From Candidatus Nanopelagicales bacterium (GTDB taxonomy: Bacteria > Actinomycetota > Actinomycetes > Nanopelagicales > Nanopelagicaceae): a stretch of DNA of 44,848 bases. The translations under genes were made by a program, and so were the position numbers. The notes under the pieces are model-generated. The model saw only the letters and a program-made list of their open reading frames with translations. It was not told the origin of the DNA and ran no database searches. Every line of letters starts with the position of its first letter. The first letter of the stretch is position 1. The stretch is taken from NCBI GenBank assembly GCA_030834095.1, contig JAURGA010000009.1:1-44848 (forward strand), in the 5' to 3' direction. Positions 1 through 10,622 of this stretch are shown here, one piece after another.

Positions 1-1
1 A

Positions 2-397
2 ACAGCGCGCGAAATCGCAGCACTAGGCAATTGGGATGGCAAGGCGCTAGCTTTCGAAAAGACTTCTGAAGTGAAGCCAGTTATTTCCGAAGAAATGCTT
101 CATTTAACATCCTGGCGCTTGTTATTGGATCTCGGAACTTTGCAAGATGGTGAGGCAAACTTAGCCGGAACCGCGCGTAAAGCCACTGCGCGAATTTCAA
201 AGACTAGAGCCAACAAGCTTGGTGTTAATGATGGCGAACTTATTTCGATCTCCTCAGATTTAGGATCGCTAAAACTTCCAGTTGAAATTAGTGAAATGTC
301 TGATGATGCAATTTGGGTGCCACGTAATTCAATTGATTCCCAAGTAATTCCAAATCTAGGATTCGTTAACGGCCAAGTAACGGTGGTAAAAGCATGA
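2..397 (+). CDS. nuoG: NADH-quinone oxidoreductase subunit G, C-terminal end (partial)
   Basis: The frame is open from base 2 to the TGA at 395-397 and gives the last 131 residues of a protein that begins before the window. The visible part is a beta-rich tail with a run on being an Ala/Lys/Arg-rich segment (residues around ATARISKTRANKLGV) followed by VNDGELISIS, as in the molybdopterin-dinucleotide-binding-like C-terminal domain of NuoG. NuoG is the large iron-sulfur subunit of the peripheral arm of complex I. The assignment leans on the fact that nuoH follows with an ATGA overlap, which is the normal nuoG-nuoH order. Nothing can be said about the iron-sulfur motifs, which lie upstream of the window. 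Confidence 0.88.
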   Translation, partial: TAREIAALGNWDGKALAFEKTSEVKPVISEEMLHLTSWRLLLDLGTLQDGEANLAGTARKATARISKTRANKLGVNDGELISISSDLGSLKLPVEISEMSDDAIWVPRNSIDSQVIPNLGFVNGQVTVVKA

Positions 398-1620
398 CTA
401 ATGCCGAAATAATTGCTACCGATCCAGGTTGGATAACTCTTGTAAAGGGGTTACTAATATTTGCAGTCTGCGTATTAGCGACTCTTATGTCAGTTTGGGG
501 AGAGCGTCGCCTAGTTGCTCGAATGCAACAACGCATGGGCCCTAACCGAGTTGGCCCATTTGGCTTAATTCAAGCTTTAGCAGATGGTGTGAAGCTTGCG
601 CTAAAGGAAGATTTGATTCCTAAAGCGGCAGATCGCATCGTCTTTGTTGTTGCACCAATCATTAGCGTCACAACTTGTTTCATGGCATTTGCAGTCATTC
701 CGCTATCTGGCCCAGTAAATCTCTTTGGGCATGAAACCGTAATGCAGATGACCGATATTCCAGTCGGAGTTCTGTATGTCTTTGCGATTGCTTCAATTGG
801 TGTTTACGGAATAGTTCTAGCGGGTTGGTCATCAGGATCTACATATCCATTACTTGGTGGCCTGCGTTCTAGCGCCCAAGTGATTTCTTATGAAATTGCT
901 ATGGGGCTCTCACTTGTAGCGGTCTTTATTTATTCCGGCTCAATGTCGACAGCAGAAATAGTTTCAGCACAGAGCCAGTGGTGGTTCTGTGTAACACTAT
1001 TTCCTTCCTTTGTTATTTTTGCCATTTCTATGGTCGGCGAAACCAACCGTGCACCATTCGATTTCGCTGAAGCTGAAGGCGAACTTGTTGGTGGTTTCCA
1101 TACCGAATATTCATCCCTTAAATTTGCGCTCTTTTTCTTAGCAGAATATGTAAATATCGTTGCAGTCTCTGCGCTTGCAACAACCCTCTTCTTTGGCGGA
1201 TACCGCGCACTGCCTGGTCTTGGCTTTACTGAAAGCTGGCTAGGAGGTTGGTTCACGGTTTTTTGGTTCTTAGCAAAAGTTGTCTTCTTCTTCTTTATCT
1301 TTGTCTGGCTACGTGGAACTCTTCCAAGACTTCGTTACGACCAATTTATGAAATTTGGTTGGAAAGTTTTGATTCCATTCTCCTTAATTTGGATTCTGAT
1401 TGTTTCAACTCTACGAGTTCTCTCACAACAAGGTGCACCTCGCTCAGTATTGATTGGCTTCAGCTTTGGAATTGTTCTCCTTGTTCTGGCAGGTTCTAGT
1501 CTCTTCGAATCTTCAAAGAAACGTAGAGCCCAAGAAGATGAATTGGGTGAAGTAGCGGTGCCAAGTTTCCCAATTCCCGCGATTCCAGGAAAATCAATGA
1601 GAATAGAACGGAGCAAATAA
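394..1620 (+). CDS. nuoH: NADH-quinone oxidoreductase subunit H (complex I membrane subunit)
   Basis: 408 residues with about eight or more hydrophobic segments. It carries the NuoH signature GETNRAPFDFAEAEGELVGG near residues 215-234, the conserved acidic loop that faces the quinone site, and an N-terminal WGERRLVARMQQRMGPNR block at about 35-52. NuoH (ND1) couples quinone reduction in the peripheral arm to the membrane arm of complex I. The start ATG overlaps the nuoG stop by ATGA, so translation is coupled. The C-terminal 50 residues are charged and predicted cytoplasmic, longer than in E. coli NuoH, as is common in actinobacteria. Confidence 0.97.
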   Translation: MTNAEIIATDPGWITLVKGLLIFAVCVLATLMSVWGERRLVARMQQRMGPNRVGPFGLIQALADGVKLALKEDLIPKAADRIVFVVAPIISVTTCFMAFAVIPLSGPVNLFGHETVMQMTDIPVGVLYVFAIASIGVYGIVLAGWSSGSTYPLLGGLRSSAQVISYEIAMGLSLVAVFIYSGSMSTAEIVSAQSQWWFCVTLFPSFVIFAISMVGETNRAPFDFAEAEGELVGGFHTEYSSLKFALFFLAEYVNIVAVSALATTLFFGGYRALPGLGFTESWLGGWFTVFWFLAKVVFFFFIFVWLRGTLPRLRYDQFMKFGWKVLIPFSLIWILIVSTLRVLSQQGAPRSVLIGFSFGIVLLVLAGSSLFESSKKRRAQEDELGEVAVPSFPIPAIPGKSMRIERSK

Positions 1621-2223
1621 ATGGATAATCCTTTAACTCCGCGTTCAAATGATCTCGGTCTAACCGCAGCTGCAAAGGCAAATGCCCCAATAGAAAGCCA
1701 GGAGGCCAAGACTTTTGCCAAGCAACTGCAAGGTTTCTGGGTGACTTTCAAAACTATATTTAAGAAACCTAATACCGTTCAATATCCTGAGGAAAGAGAA
1801 CCAACTGCAGAACGTTTTCATGGGCGACATCAATTAAATCGCTATGACGATGGACTTGAAAAATGTATTGGCTGCGAACTTTGTGCCTGGGCCTGTCCGG
1901 CCGATGCAATTCTTGTCGAAGGTGAAACAAATACAGATGATGAGCGATATTCGCCAGGAGAGCGCTATGGCAAGGTCTATCAGATAAATTATCTGCGTTG
2001 CGTTTTCTGCGGACTCTGTATTGAAGCTTGCCCTACTCGCGCACTTACTATGACAAATGAATATGAACTTGCGGACGAATCTCGCGCTAAATTAATTTTC
2101 GAGAAGGAAGATTTATTGGCTCCTTTAAAATCTGGAATGTTGCAACCACCTCATCCAATGGTTCCAGGAACAACCCATATTGATTATTACCGCGGTGATA
2201 TAAAGGGTGGATCTAATGGATAG
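1621..2223 (+). CDS. nuoI: NADH-quinone oxidoreductase subunit I (2x[4Fe-4S])
   Basis: 200 residues, directly abutting the nuoH stop. Two complete 8Fe-ferredoxin motifs are visible: [13 protein letters not shown] with Cys 82, 85, 88 and 92, and [13 protein letters not shown] with Cys 127, 130, 133 and 137. These bind clusters N6a and N6b, which pass electrons toward the quinone-site cluster N2. The N-terminal 40 residues are unrelated, mostly polar linker, followed by an amphipathic stretch (TFKTIFKKP) that usually docks NuoI on the membrane. All eight ligands are present, so it should be functional. Confidence 0.97.
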   Translation: MDNPLTPRSNDLGLTAAAKANAPIESQEAKTFAKQLQGFWVTFKTIFKKPNTVQYPEEREPTAERFHGRHQLNRYDDGLEKCIGCELCAWACPADAILVEGETNTDDERYSPGERYGKVYQINYLRCVFCGLCIEACPTRALTMTNEYELADESRAKLIFEKEDLLAPLKSGMLQPPHPMVPGTTHIDYYRGDIKGGSNG

Positions 2224-2998
2224 CTTCGCAATTGAGGTAGGAAGAACACTTGCCCCTGAGGCAACTCTCTTCTGGATACTTGCACCGCTTGCTGTGGTCG
2301 CTGCTCTTGGAATGCTCTTTGTAAAGAAAGCAGTTCATTCTGCCCTGCTCTTGGCTTGGGTCATGGTTACCTTGGCGATTTTTTATATCGCTCAAGATGC
2401 ACTCTTCCTCGGAATTGTTCAGATAATTGTTTACACCGGTGCTGTAATGATGTTGTTCTTATTTATTCTGATGCTAGTTGGCGTTGATTCTTCAGATTCA
2501 CTAGTCGAGAATATTCGTGGCCAGCGGCCCCTAGCTATCACAGCTGCAATAGGGCTAAGTGGATTGCTGGTTTCATTAATAGCCCGCGCAAATCTTGGTG
2601 TTGAAGCAGTTGGCTTAAGAGGCGCAAATTCAGGCGGCAATGTCGAAGGTATTGCACAAGAGTTATTTACTAATTATGTCTGGGCCTTTGAAGTAGTTTC
2701 TGCGCTCTTGATTACTGCCGCCGTTGGCGCAATGGTTCTAGCACACAGCAACCCAGCTAAATCCCGCACCGCACAACGCGACCAATCAATCGCTAGATTC
2801 CGTGGCACTTCACTTGCAACTGCAGCTGGACTTCCAAGTTCAGGAGTTTATGCACTTCATAATGCAGTCGATGTTCCTGCTCTTTTACCTGATGGTTCAC
2901 CAGCGTCTTCTTCGATTTCGGCGACTCTTGAGGCTAGAGGCGACATGTTGTCCTCGAAACCATTCGAACTTGAAGTGAAGAAAGAGGAGGAAGATTAA
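2216..2998 (+). CDS. nuoJ: NADH-quinone oxidoreductase subunit J
   Basis: 260 residues from the ATG at 2216, which I prefer over the in-frame GTG at 2207 because the purine-rich AAAGGGTGG at 2202-2210 sits as a ribosome binding site just before it and would include that GTG. The gene overlaps the end of nuoI by 8 bases. The first 180 residues hold five hydrophobic segments, including the conserved [15 protein letters not shown] helix at about 70-84 with the pi-bulge-type YTGA motif of NuoJ/ND6. The last 75 residues are a soluble tail ending in KKEEED, typical of actinobacterial NuoJ and absent from E. coli. Confidence 0.95.
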   Translation: MDSFAIEVGRTLAPEATLFWILAPLAVVAALGMLFVKKAVHSALLLAWVMVTLAIFYIAQDALFLGIVQIIVYTGAVMMLFLFILMLVGVDSSDSLVENIRGQRPLAITAAIGLSGLLVSLIARANLGVEAVGLRGANSGGNVEGIAQELFTNYVWAFEVVSALLITAAVGAMVLAHSNPAKSRTAQRDQSIARFRGTSLATAAGLPSSGVYALHNAVDVPALLPDGSPASSSISATLEARGDMLSSKPFELEVKKEEED

Positions 2999-3298
2999 TT
3001 GGATATCTCAAATTACATTTATCTTTCTGCGATCCTCTTCACTATTGGCGCAATTGGAGTAGTAGTTCGCAGAAATGCAATCGTGGTATTTATGTGTATT
3101 GAATTGATGTTGAACGCCGCGAATTTAGCCTTTGTAACCTTCTCAAGAATTCATGGAAATCTTGCTGGTCAAGTTACTTCATTCTTTACTATGGTTGTTG
3201 CAGCTTGCGAAGTTGTAGTTGGTCTCGCGATTATCGTTGCGATATATCGCTCCCGTCGATCAGCATCTGTTGATGATGCTAGTTTGTTGAAGCGCTAA
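2999..3298 (+). CDS. nuoK: NADH-quinone oxidoreductase subunit K
   Basis: 99 residues with three membrane helices; the family size is about 100. Two conserved buried glutamates of the proton path are visible in [14 protein letters not shown] (about 37-50) and [15 protein letters not shown] (about 71-85). The start is a TTG at 2999, directly after the nuoJ stop, supported by the strong AAAGAGGAGG at 2981-2990 with about 8 bases spacing, and no ATG is available nearby. The stop overlaps the nuoL ATG as TAATG. Confidence 0.96.
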   Translation: MDISNYIYLSAILFTIGAIGVVVRRNAIVVFMCIELMLNAANLAFVTFSRIHGNLAGQVTSFFTMVVAACEVVVGLAIIVAIYRSRRSASVDDASLLKR

Positions 3299-5187
3299 TG
3301 ACTATAAGTACAAATTTAGTTTATTTCATCGCACTTCCACTATTCAGTTCTGGCTTGCTGCTTCTACTAGGCCGGAAAGCCGATAAGTGGGGACATATCT
3401 TTGCGACGCTAGTTTCTGCATCAGTCTTTATTATTGGTGTAATTGAATTTTTCGCGATGCAAAGCCGCGAAGGTGAAGCCCGCGCTGCTACCCAGAAACT
3501 TTTTGAATGGATTTCAGTTGGCTCTTTCCAGGTTGATGCTGGGCTACTTCTAGACCAACTTTCTATCTGTTTTGTGCTGTTAATTTCAGGCGTCGGAACC
3601 CTTATACATATCTATTCAATCGCATATATGTCCCACGATCGTGATCGCCGTCGATTCTTTGCCTACCTAAATCTCTTTATTGCAGCGATGTTGCTGCTTG
3701 TATTGGGAGATTCATATCTAAACCTTTATGTAGGTTGGGAAGGCGTAGGCCTTGCTTCCTACCTATTGATTGGTTTCTGGAATGAGAAACCAGCATATGC
3801 AGCTGCCGCAAAGAAGGCATTTGTTGCGAACCGAGTTGGCGATGTTGGTTTATCACTCGCAATCATGATTGCATTTACGCAATTTGGAACCGTAACTTTT
3901 GCCGGTGTTAAGGAAGGTGCATCTGGTGCATCTGCCGGCGCACTTACCGCGATCGGTGCAATGCTCTTGCTAGCAGCCGCCGGCAAATCGGCGCAGTTCC
4001 CACTGCAATCTTGGCTTGGCGATGCAATGGCTGGACCAACCCCAGTTTCTGCACTTATCCACGCCGCTACCATGGTTACCGCAGGCGTGTATCTGATAAC
4101 TCGCTCTAACTTTATTTTCGATGCTTCACCAACTGCTCAATTGATGGTTGTCATCGTTGGCGCAATAACACTTTTGTTTGGTGCGCTGATCGGAACTGCT
4201 AAAGACGATATTAAGAAGGCGCTAGCAGCTTCGACAATGTCACAGATTGGCTACATGATTCTTGCTACCGGACTTGGTCCAATTGGATATGCATTCGCAA
4301 TCATGCACTTGATCACCCACGGTTTCTTCAAGGCTGGTTTGTTCCTTGGCGCCGGTTCAGTAATGCATGGGATGAATGATGAAGTAAATATGCGACGTTA
4401 TGGCGCTCTTCGAAAGGTTATGCCAATCACGGCCGCAACATTTGGGCTTGGTTATTTAGCAATTCTTGGGGTCCCGCCATTCGCTGGCTTTTATTCAAAA
4501 GATAAAATTATTGAAACTGCATTTGATTCCGGCGGAATTCAAGGAATACTTCTTGGAATCATCACGCTTCTTGGCGCTGGGATAACTGCTTTCTACATGA
4601 CGCGTGTAATGGTTTTAACATTTACCGGAACTAAGCGCTGGGATGAAAAAGCTCGTCCACATGAGTCACCATTCTTAATGTGGGCTCCGATGGCAGCTCT
4701 GGCAGTTGGATCAGTTGCATCAGGATTCCTACTTAACTCTGGAAGCGCTCTAGTCAATTGGCTTCAACCCGTTGTAAACGAAAATCAAGAATATCATTCC
4801 GAGCATCTGTTACCTCCAATCGTCGTTTCAATAATGGCGCTGACAGTGGTTGCAATTGGTGTTGCAATTGCAGTTATCAAATACCGGACAGTTCCAGTTG
4901 TTGCGCCTGAAAATGTTTTAGGAATTACCAAAGCTGCGCGCAAAGATCTTTACCAAGATTCCTTTAACGAAGCGATATTTATGCGCCCAGGACAGAAGTT
5001 GACTGCCGGACTCGTAAATACAGATTACAAAGTTGTTGACGGTTTGGTTCGATTAGTTGGTTGGGTAGTTCAAATTTCTGCATCGAATCTGCGAAATATC
5101 CAGAATGGATATGTCCGAAGCTATGCCCTGATTATGGTTCTAGGCGTAATTGCTTTGATCGCAGCAGTTTGGATGGTAACGCTATGA
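3298..5187 (+). CDS. nuoL: NADH-quinone oxidoreductase subunit L (antiporter-like)
   Basis: 629 residues and about 14-16 membrane segments. The antiporter-like signature is intact: [18 protein letters not shown] with Glu148, then [16 protein letters not shown] with Lys230, and [19 protein letters not shown] with the His cluster near 255. These residues carry the proton channel. NuoL is the distal pump of the membrane arm and includes the long lateral helix in its C-terminal third. It overlaps nuoK (TAATG) and nuoM (ATGA), so the whole membrane arm is translationally coupled. Confidence 0.97.
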   Translation: MTISTNLVYFIALPLFSSGLLLLLGRKADKWGHIFATLVSASVFIIGVIEFFAMQSREGEARAATQKLFEWISVGSFQVDAGLLLDQLSICFVLLISGVGTLIHIYSIAYMSHDRDRRRFFAYLNLFIAAMLLLVLGDSYLNLYVGWEGVGLASYLLIGFWNEKPAYAAAAKKAFVANRVGDVGLSLAIMIAFTQFGTVTFAGVKEGASGASAGALTAIGAMLLLAAAGKSAQFPLQSWLGDAMAGPTPVSALIHAATMVTAGVYLITRSNFIFDASPTAQLMVVIVGAITLLFGALIGTAKDDIKKALAASTMSQIGYMILATGLGPIGYAFAIMHLITHGFFKAGLFLGAGSVMHGMNDEVNMRRYGALRKVMPITAATFGLGYLAILGVPPFAGFYSKDKIIETAFDSGGIQGILLGIITLLGAGITAFYMTRVMVLTFTGTKRWDEKARPHESPFLMWAPMAALAVGSVASGFLLNSGSALVNWLQPVVNENQEYHSEHLLPPIVVSIMALTVVAIGVAIAVIKYRTVPVVAPENVLGITKAARKDLYQDSFNEAIFMRPGQKLTAGLVNTDYKVVDGLVRLVGWVVQISASNLRNIQNGYVRSYALIMVLGVIALIAAVWMVTL

Positions 5188-6689
5188 GTATCTTGACATC
5201 TCTACTACTGCTTCCATTATTTGGTGCTTTAGTGGTTGGATTTTTACCAGCCAGCAATGCCAAGTTGGTTAAGCAAGTAGCACTCGCCTTCTCCTTATTA
5301 GTGGCTCTCGTTTCAATAGTTATGGCGCTAAGTTTTGATCGAAATAACAGTGCAATGCAATTTACTGAAGTCCGCACTTGGATTTCGGCATTTAATATTA
5401 ATTATGCAGTCGGCATTGATGGCATGGCTCTTGTGCTTATCTTGATGACAACAATTTTGGTTCCAGTAGTTTTCCTTGCGGGCTGGAACGAATCCGAGAA
5501 TGGCCGTTGGAATGTAAAGGTTTTCTATATTTTGTTATTGATTCTTGAAACCATGATGATCGGGGTTTTCTCAGCCACTGATGTATTCCTCTTCTATGTA
5601 ATCTTTGAAGCCATGCTTCTACCGGTTTACTTCCTTATTGGTGGCTATGGTTCTGGCGAACGCGCTGCAGCAGCCATGAAGTTCTTGCTTTACAGCCTCT
5701 TTGGCGGATTGCTGATGTTGGCTGCAGTTATTGGTCTTTACATTATTTCTGTCAATCAAGGTGGCGCAACTTTCGATATCGCCAGACTGTCACAGTTGAG
5801 TATTGATTCGACCACTCAGAATTGGCTCTTCCTAGGATTCTTCATCGCCTTCGCAATTAAGGCACCACTCTGGCCATTTCATACCTGGCTTCCAACTGCT
5901 GCAACGTCTGCGACAGCGGGAACTTCAACGCTACTACTTGGCGTTCTCGACAAAGTTGGAACTTACGGAATGATCCGCTTCTGCATGAGCTTCTTCCCTG
6001 ATGCAACAAAGACTTTTACACCAGCGATTATTACCTTGGCCGTAATTTCAATTCTTTACGGCGCCTTCTTAGCAATTGGCCAGAAAGATATAAATTCGCT
6101 CATTGCATTTACTTCTATCTCGCACTTTGGCTTTATAACACTAGGAATTTTTGCTCTAACTTCTCAGAGCTTAACTGGTGCAATTTTCTACATGGTCAAT
6201 CATGGATTCGGAACTGCAGCGCTATTCCTAACAGCAGGATGGATGATTAAACGTCGCGGGTCTTCGCAGATTGCAGACTTTGGTGGCTTACAACGAGTAG
6301 CACCAGTCCTTGCTTGGTCCTTCTTTATAGCTGGACTTTCCGCACTAGCGCTTCCAGGGTTATCAAGCTTTGTTAGTGAATTCTTAGTTCTTCTTGGCGC
6401 TTTTGCCAAGTATCCAGTAGCAGCAATTCTTGGAACGCTTGGAATTATCCTTGCTGCACTCTATGTTCTACTAGCCGTTCAGCGCGCAATCCATGGCGAA
6501 ACTCCTGCTTCAAGTGCAGGGATATCAGATTTAAACCTTCGAGAGAAAATTGCAATCGCTCCAGTTATTGCGATTCTGGTTCTACTTGGTTTTTATCCAA
6601 AACCAGCGCTAGAAGTAATTAATCCAACCACTCAGACAATTATGACAAATGCCGGGGTAAGCGATCCAGCAGCAAAGGTGGTGAAGTAA
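5184..6689 (+). CDS. nuoM: NADH-quinone oxidoreductase subunit M (antiporter-like)
   Basis: 501 residues. The frame is open further upstream to 5061, but the start is placed at the ATG at 5184 because it overlaps the nuoL TGA as ATGA and gives the normal hydrophobic N-terminus [16 protein letters not shown]. Proton-channel residues are present: Glu142 in [19 protein letters not shown] and Lys226 in [15 protein letters not shown]. NuoM is the middle antiporter-like subunit. Length matches the family (about 500). Confidence 0.96.
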   Translation: MSILTSLLLLPLFGALVVGFLPASNAKLVKQVALAFSLLVALVSIVMALSFDRNNSAMQFTEVRTWISAFNINYAVGIDGMALVLILMTTILVPVVFLAGWNESENGRWNVKVFYILLLILETMMIGVFSATDVFLFYVIFEAMLLPVYFLIGGYGSGERAAAAMKFLLYSLFGGLLMLAAVIGLYIISVNQGGATFDIARLSQLSIDSTTQNWLFLGFFIAFAIKAPLWPFHTWLPTAATSATAGTSTLLLGVLDKVGTYGMIRFCMSFFPDATKTFTPAIITLAVISILYGAFLAIGQKDINSLIAFTSISHFGFITLGIFALTSQSLTGAIFYMVNHGFGTAALFLTAGWMIKRRGSSQIADFGGLQRVAPVLAWSFFIAGLSALALPGLSSFVSEFLVLLGAFAKYPVAAILGTLGIILAALYVLLAVQRAIHGETPASSAGISDLNLREKIAIAPVIAILVLLGFYPKPALEVINPTTQTIMTNAGVSDPAAKVVK

Positions 6690-8204
6690 ATGTTATCTGC
6701 ACCTAATTTGGATTACGAACTACTGGCACCAATCATGATTATTCTTGGGGGAGCCTTAATCGGTGTTTTGATTGAAGCATTCGCGAAGCCAGCCTGGCGC
6801 GCTAGATTGCAACTAGTCATCTCGCTCGCAGCAATCGTAATCTCATTCAATCAACTTGTTCGCGTAAGAAATGATGGTTCATCAATCGCTGCAGTTACAT
6901 CTGTCTCGGTCGATGGGGCAGGAATGTTTCTGCAGGGGGCAATATTAATTTTTGCATTCCTCGGAATCTTAGTAATCGCAGACCAAGATAATTTTGCACC
7001 TCAAGCATCTGCGCTACCTGGATCGGCAGAAGAAGCTGCGGCTATCCAAGCGGGCAAACAACAGACCGAAGTATTTCCACTCACCATGTTCGCAGTTGCT
7101 GGAATGATGTTATTTCCGGTTGCAACAGATTACATAACTCTCTTTGTGGCCTTAGAAGTTCTCTCACTCCCACTTTATTTAATGGCCGGATTATCCCGAC
7201 GTCGCAGATTGCTCTCACAGGAAGCAGCGCTTAAATACTTCTTGCTAGGTGCATATTCATCAGCATTCTTCCTTTTTGGTGCCGCACTTCTCTACGGTTA
7301 TTCCGGAACTATCTCGTTAAATGGCCTAACAGATGCGATTCGCGGGAACACTGGAAACGATGTGTTCTTGCTACTTGGAATCATTTTTCTCTCAGTTGGA
7401 CTTCTGTTTAAAGTTGGCGCAGTTCCATTTCATTCGTGGAAGCCAGATGTTTATCAAGGAGCGCCAACACCAATTACTGGATTTATGGCAGCGGCAACAA
7501 AAGCTGCAGCCTTCGGCGCTACTTTAAGAATTTTCTACTTAGGTCTAGATGCTGCGCAAACAAGTTGGAAACCATTTATTGCAGTGATTTCAGTAATCAC
7601 GATGATTGTTGGATCTTTAGCTGCCATCTCACAGCGAGATATGAAGCGGATGTTGGCATATTCTTCAATCGCACATGCTGGCTTTGTTCTCACCGCAATT
7701 GTGTCGCTAAGTGAGAACGCACTCAGCGCATCTCTCTTCTATCTCTTTGCATATGGTGTCGCCACAATTGGCGCATTTGCAATTATTACTATCGTTCGAG
7801 ATTCTGCTGGTGAAGTGAGTGATGTGAATAGATGGATTGGCCTCGGGAAGAAATCTCCATTGGTCGCCTCCGTATTCTCACTATTCTTATTGAGTTTTGC
7901 TGGAATTCCTCTCACTAGCGGCTTTGTCGGTAAGTTCTCAATCTTCTCCGCAGCTTATGAATCTGGAAATATCATGCTGGTCGTAGTTGGAGTTCTTTCT
8001 AGCGCAATCGCAGTCTTCTTCTATCTGCGAGTGATCTTGATGCTCTTCTTTACTGATGCAACGAATGATTCAATCTCAGTTGTCATTCCCTCAATTCTTA
8101 CAAGAATTTCAATTTCAATCAGTGCAATATTTACAATTATTCTTGGAATAGCACCTTCACTTCTCTTTGATATCGCGCAAGACTTCGCCTACTTCTTACG
8201 CTAA
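6690..8204 (+). CDS. nuoN: NADH-quinone oxidoreductase subunit N (antiporter-like)
   Basis: 504 residues, starting directly after the nuoM stop. It shows the NuoN signature with Glu156 in FVALEVLSLPLYLMAGL and Lys241 in LFKVGAVPFHSWKPDVYQG, followed by APTPITGFMAAATKAAAF. It is the third antiporter-like pump of complex I. The stop overlaps the next gene's ATG (TAATG), so the polyprenyl synthase is read from the same message. The nuo operon ends with N as in most bacteria; nuoA-F and most of nuoG lie before the window. Confidence 0.96.
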   Translation: MLSAPNLDYELLAPIMIILGGALIGVLIEAFAKPAWRARLQLVISLAAIVISFNQLVRVRNDGSSIAAVTSVSVDGAGMFLQGAILIFAFLGILVIADQDNFAPQASALPGSAEEAAAIQAGKQQTEVFPLTMFAVAGMMLFPVATDYITLFVALEVLSLPLYLMAGLSRRRRLLSQEAALKYFLLGAYSSAFFLFGAALLYGYSGTISLNGLTDAIRGNTGNDVFLLLGIIFLSVGLLFKVGAVPFHSWKPDVYQGAPTPITGFMAAATKAAAFGATLRIFYLGLDAAQTSWKPFIAVISVITMIVGSLAAISQRDMKRMLAYSSIAHAGFVLTAIVSLSENALSASLFYLFAYGVATIGAFAIITIVRDSAGEVSDVNRWIGLGKKSPLVASVFSLFLLSFAGIPLTSGFVGKFSIFSAAYESGNIMLVVVGVLSSAIAVFFYLRVILMLFFTDATNDSISVVIPSILTRISISISAIFTIILGIAPSLLFDIAQDFAYFLR

Positions 8205-9193
8205 TGGCAAAAATCGGAATTCCGGATATTGATCCGAGGCTTGAAAAGGATCTCCTGGCTTCTATGGCTGAAGTTGAGGTGCTATTGCGTGGATCTATTG
8301 AGGGTAAATATCCATTAGTAATTGAGACTTCAAGACACTTAGTTGATGCTGGCGGAAAGCGTTTACGTCCACTCTTGACCCTAATTGCATCTCACTTCGG
8401 AGATCCAAGGGCACATGGGATTATCGAAGCTGCTGTTGTCTGTGAATTAACACATCTTGGAACGCTTTATCACGATGATGTAATGGATGAAGCGCCGCTT
8501 CGCCGAGGTGTTGAAAGTGCTAACAATCGCTGGAACAACACAGTTGCGATTCTTACTGGCGATTATCTATTTGCAAAGACTTCTCAGCTCTTGGCCGACC
8601 TTGGCCCAGAGGCAGTGCGTCTACAAGCACTTACATTTGAAAGATTAGTTATTGGTCAGATTATGGAGACTCAAGGATCAAGCACAAATAAAACGGCTTT
8701 AGAGCATTACCTAAGCGTCGTATCCGATAAAACTGCTTCACTTATTTCAGCCAGCGCCAGATATGGTGCAATGATTTCTGGGGCCGATGAAAAGATTACG
8801 GATGCCTTAACAAAATTTGGTGAGGAAATTGGAACTGTGTTTCAGCTTGCAGATGACATCATCGATATTGCGAGTGATTCAAAGGAATCAGGAAAGACGC
8901 CAGGAACCGATCTTCGCGAGGGGGTTCCAACACTCGTTACTTTATTTATTCTGGAATCAGAAGACCCAGCGGATGCCGAATTAAAGAAGATTCTCTCTGC
9001 TCCGATAGTAGATGAAACTATTGTTCAACAAACTATTCTGACGCTTCGAAGCCACAGTGCCTTAACTAAGTCTCGAGAATTAGTTGCTGGTTATGGCAGA
9101 TCTGCGCAGAAACATTTAGAGATACTTCCAGAAGGTCCAGCTAAAGCCGCCCTAGTCGGGCTGAGCCAAGCGGTTATCTCGCGTACTTCCTGA
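8204..9193 (+). CDS. Long-chain trans-polyprenyl diphosphate synthase
   Basis: 329 residues of the isoprenyl-synthase fold. Both aspartate-rich motifs are intact: HDDVMDEAPLRRG (Asp91-Asp95) and LADDIIDIASD (Asp217-Asp221). GGKRLRPLL at 50-58 binds isopentenyl diphosphate. The residue five positions before the first motif is Gly86, small, as in synthases that make long chains (heptaprenyl to nonaprenyl). It adds isopentenyl units to an allylic primer, and its place at the end of the nuo operon suggests it makes the menaquinone side chain. The exact chain length cannot be read from the sequence. Its last 42 bases overlap the 3' end of rarD on the opposite strand. Confidence 0.9.
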   Translation: MAKIGIPDIDPRLEKDLLASMAEVEVLLRGSIEGKYPLVIETSRHLVDAGGKRLRPLLTLIASHFGDPRAHGIIEAAVVCELTHLGTLYHDDVMDEAPLRRGVESANNRWNNTVAILTGDYLFAKTSQLLADLGPEAVRLQALTFERLVIGQIMETQGSSTNKTALEHYLSVVSDKTASLISASARYGAMISGADEKITDALTKFGEEIGTVFQLADDIIDIASDSKESGKTPGTDLREGVPTLVTLFILESEDPADAELKKILSAPIVDETIVQQTILTLRSHSALTKSRELVAGYGRSAQKHLEILPEGPAKAALVGLSQAVISRTS

Positions 9194-10051
9194 TTTAATC
9201 AAATCATATCCAAGCGCTATTAGAGCCACCCAGATAAAGACGAAACCAATCCATCTTGCACTAGGCATTGGTTCATGACGCAAGAACACCGCAAGCATAA
9301 ACTGAATTGTTGGTGTTAAATACTGCAGCAGCCCAATCATCGTAAATGGAATTCTGGTAGCCGCACCGTTGAAAAGTAGTAGCGGAACCGCAGTAACAAC
9401 ACCCGCGCCAATTAGAAGAAGGGTTAGACCAACACCATTTCCAAATTGACCTTCACCACGTTCGCCAAGCCAGATTAGGTAAGAACCATAGAAAACCGAA
9501 GCAATGAGCGTTTCGATAGCAAGACCCTGTAGTGATCCCAAATTGATCTTCTTTTTAACAACGCTATAAGAGCTCCAGGAGATTGCTAGTGCAAATGAGA
9601 TCCAAGGTGGACGACCATAATCAAGAGTAAGAATAATTACGCCAATAGTCGCGACAATAAAGGCAATCCATTGAATTTTTCGAAGCTCTTCTTTAAAGGC
9701 GAGAATTCCCAATAACACGAGAAGAATTGGCTGCATGTAATAACCGAGGGAAGCTTCGACTATCTGCTCATTGTTTACCGCCCAGATGTAGGTAAGCCAA
9801 TTAACGGAGATAAAAGCCGCAGCCGAGGTAAATTTCCAGAAAACTCCGGGGGAGAGCATCAAGGCAAAAGTGGATCTAAGTTGGTGTCCTATCGCTAGTG
9901 CAATTACGCAGAAAACTAAGGACCAGACTGATCGATGAGAGACCATTTCCAAAGATGTAGCTGGTTGAAGCAGCGGCCAATAAAGTGGGAATAATCCCCA
10001 TAGCGTGTAAGAAGAGAATCCGTAGATAAGACCGAGACGAGTTTTACTCAC
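9152..10051 (-). CDS. rarD: RarD-type EamA-family membrane transporter
   Basis: 299 residues with about ten hydrophobic segments in two EamA repeats. The N-terminal GFSSYTLWGLFPLYW and the segment MQPILLVLLGILAFKEEL are typical of RarD (chloramphenicol-sensitive protein family). The substrate is unknown; members of the drug/metabolite transporter superfamily export metabolites. The GTG start at 10051 lies three bases after the yajQ stop, so the two form an operon. It converges with the polyprenyl synthase and the coding regions overlap by 42 bases. Confidence 0.88.
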   Translation of the reverse strand: MSKTRLGLIYGFSSYTLWGLFPLYWPLLQPATSLEMVSHRSVWSLVFCVIALAIGHQLRSTFALMLSPGVFWKFTSAAAFISVNWLTYIWAVNNEQIVEASLGYYMQPILLVLLGILAFKEELRKIQWIAFIVATIGVIILTLDYGRPPWISFALAISWSSYSVVKKKINLGSLQGLAIETLIASVFYGSYLIWLGERGEGQFGNGVGLTLLLIGAGVVTAVPLLLFNGAATRIPFTMIGLLQYLTPTIQFMLAVFLRHEPMPSARWIGFVFIWVALIALGYDLIKSGSTRDNRLAQPD

Positions 10052-10054
10052 GAA

Positions 10055-10543
10055 TTAACGATAATTCGTAAATTGAACTGCAAAATCTAACTTCTGCTCT
10101 TTTATAAGTGCCATTGTGTCTTGTAGATCATCACGAGATTTACTAGTTACTCGAAGTGTTTCGCCCTGAATCTGAGTCTTTACAGATTTTGGACCTTCAT
10201 CACGAATTATCTTTGCCAACTTTTTAGCATTCTCGGTAGAGATACCCTCTTTAAGTGTGCAGGTAATCTTGTAAATCTTTCCACTTAGTTCTGGGTCAGT
10301 TGATTCAAGATGCTTCAAAGATACTTGGCGCTTAATTAACTTATCCTTAAACACTTCGAGGACAGCTTTGGCTTTCTCTTCAGACTGGCCTTCAATCAAA
10401 AATTTATCTCCAGATTTTTCAATCTTGCTATCTGTGTTCTTGAAGTCGAAACGCGTTGCAATTTCACGATCTGCTTGGTTGAATGCGTTATCTACTTCCA
10501 TGTGATCAACTTCAGAGACAATATCGAAACTTGAATCAGCCAA
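10055..10543 (-). CDS. yajQ: YajQ family nucleotide-binding protein
   Basis: 162 residues, the normal size of the YajQ/UPF0234 family. The start [20 protein letters not shown] and the later [16 protein letters not shown] are hallmark blocks. The family has two ferredoxin-like domains; some members bind cyclic-di-GMP or nucleotides and act with regulators, but the role here is unknown. The start is a TTG at 10543 behind AAAGGGG in the minus-strand leader. It heads a two-gene operon with rarD. Confidence 0.93.
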   Translation of the reverse strand: MADSSFDIVSEVDHMEVDNAFNQADREIATRFDFKNTDSKIEKSGDKFLIEGQSEEKAKAVLEVFKDKLIKRQVSLKHLESTDPELSGKIYKITCTLKEGISTENAKKLAKIIRDEGPKSVKTQIQGETLRVTSKSRDDLQDTMALIKEQKLDFAVQFTNYR

Positions 10544-10610
10544 TTTAAGACCCCTTTACTCATGAACGATTTTCTAGAATTCACATATTCTACTGTGCGC
10601 AATTGTAGGG

Positions 10611-10616
10611 TAAATT
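10611..10616 (+). promoter_or_regulatory. -10 box for a leaderless start
   Basis: TAAATT lies exactly six bases before the ATG at 10623, the spacing seen for other leaderless genes in this window. An AGGG at 10607-10610 could alternatively serve as a binding site for the GTG at 10617, so the start is not certain. Confidence 0.5.
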
Positions 10617-10622
10617 GTGCTC

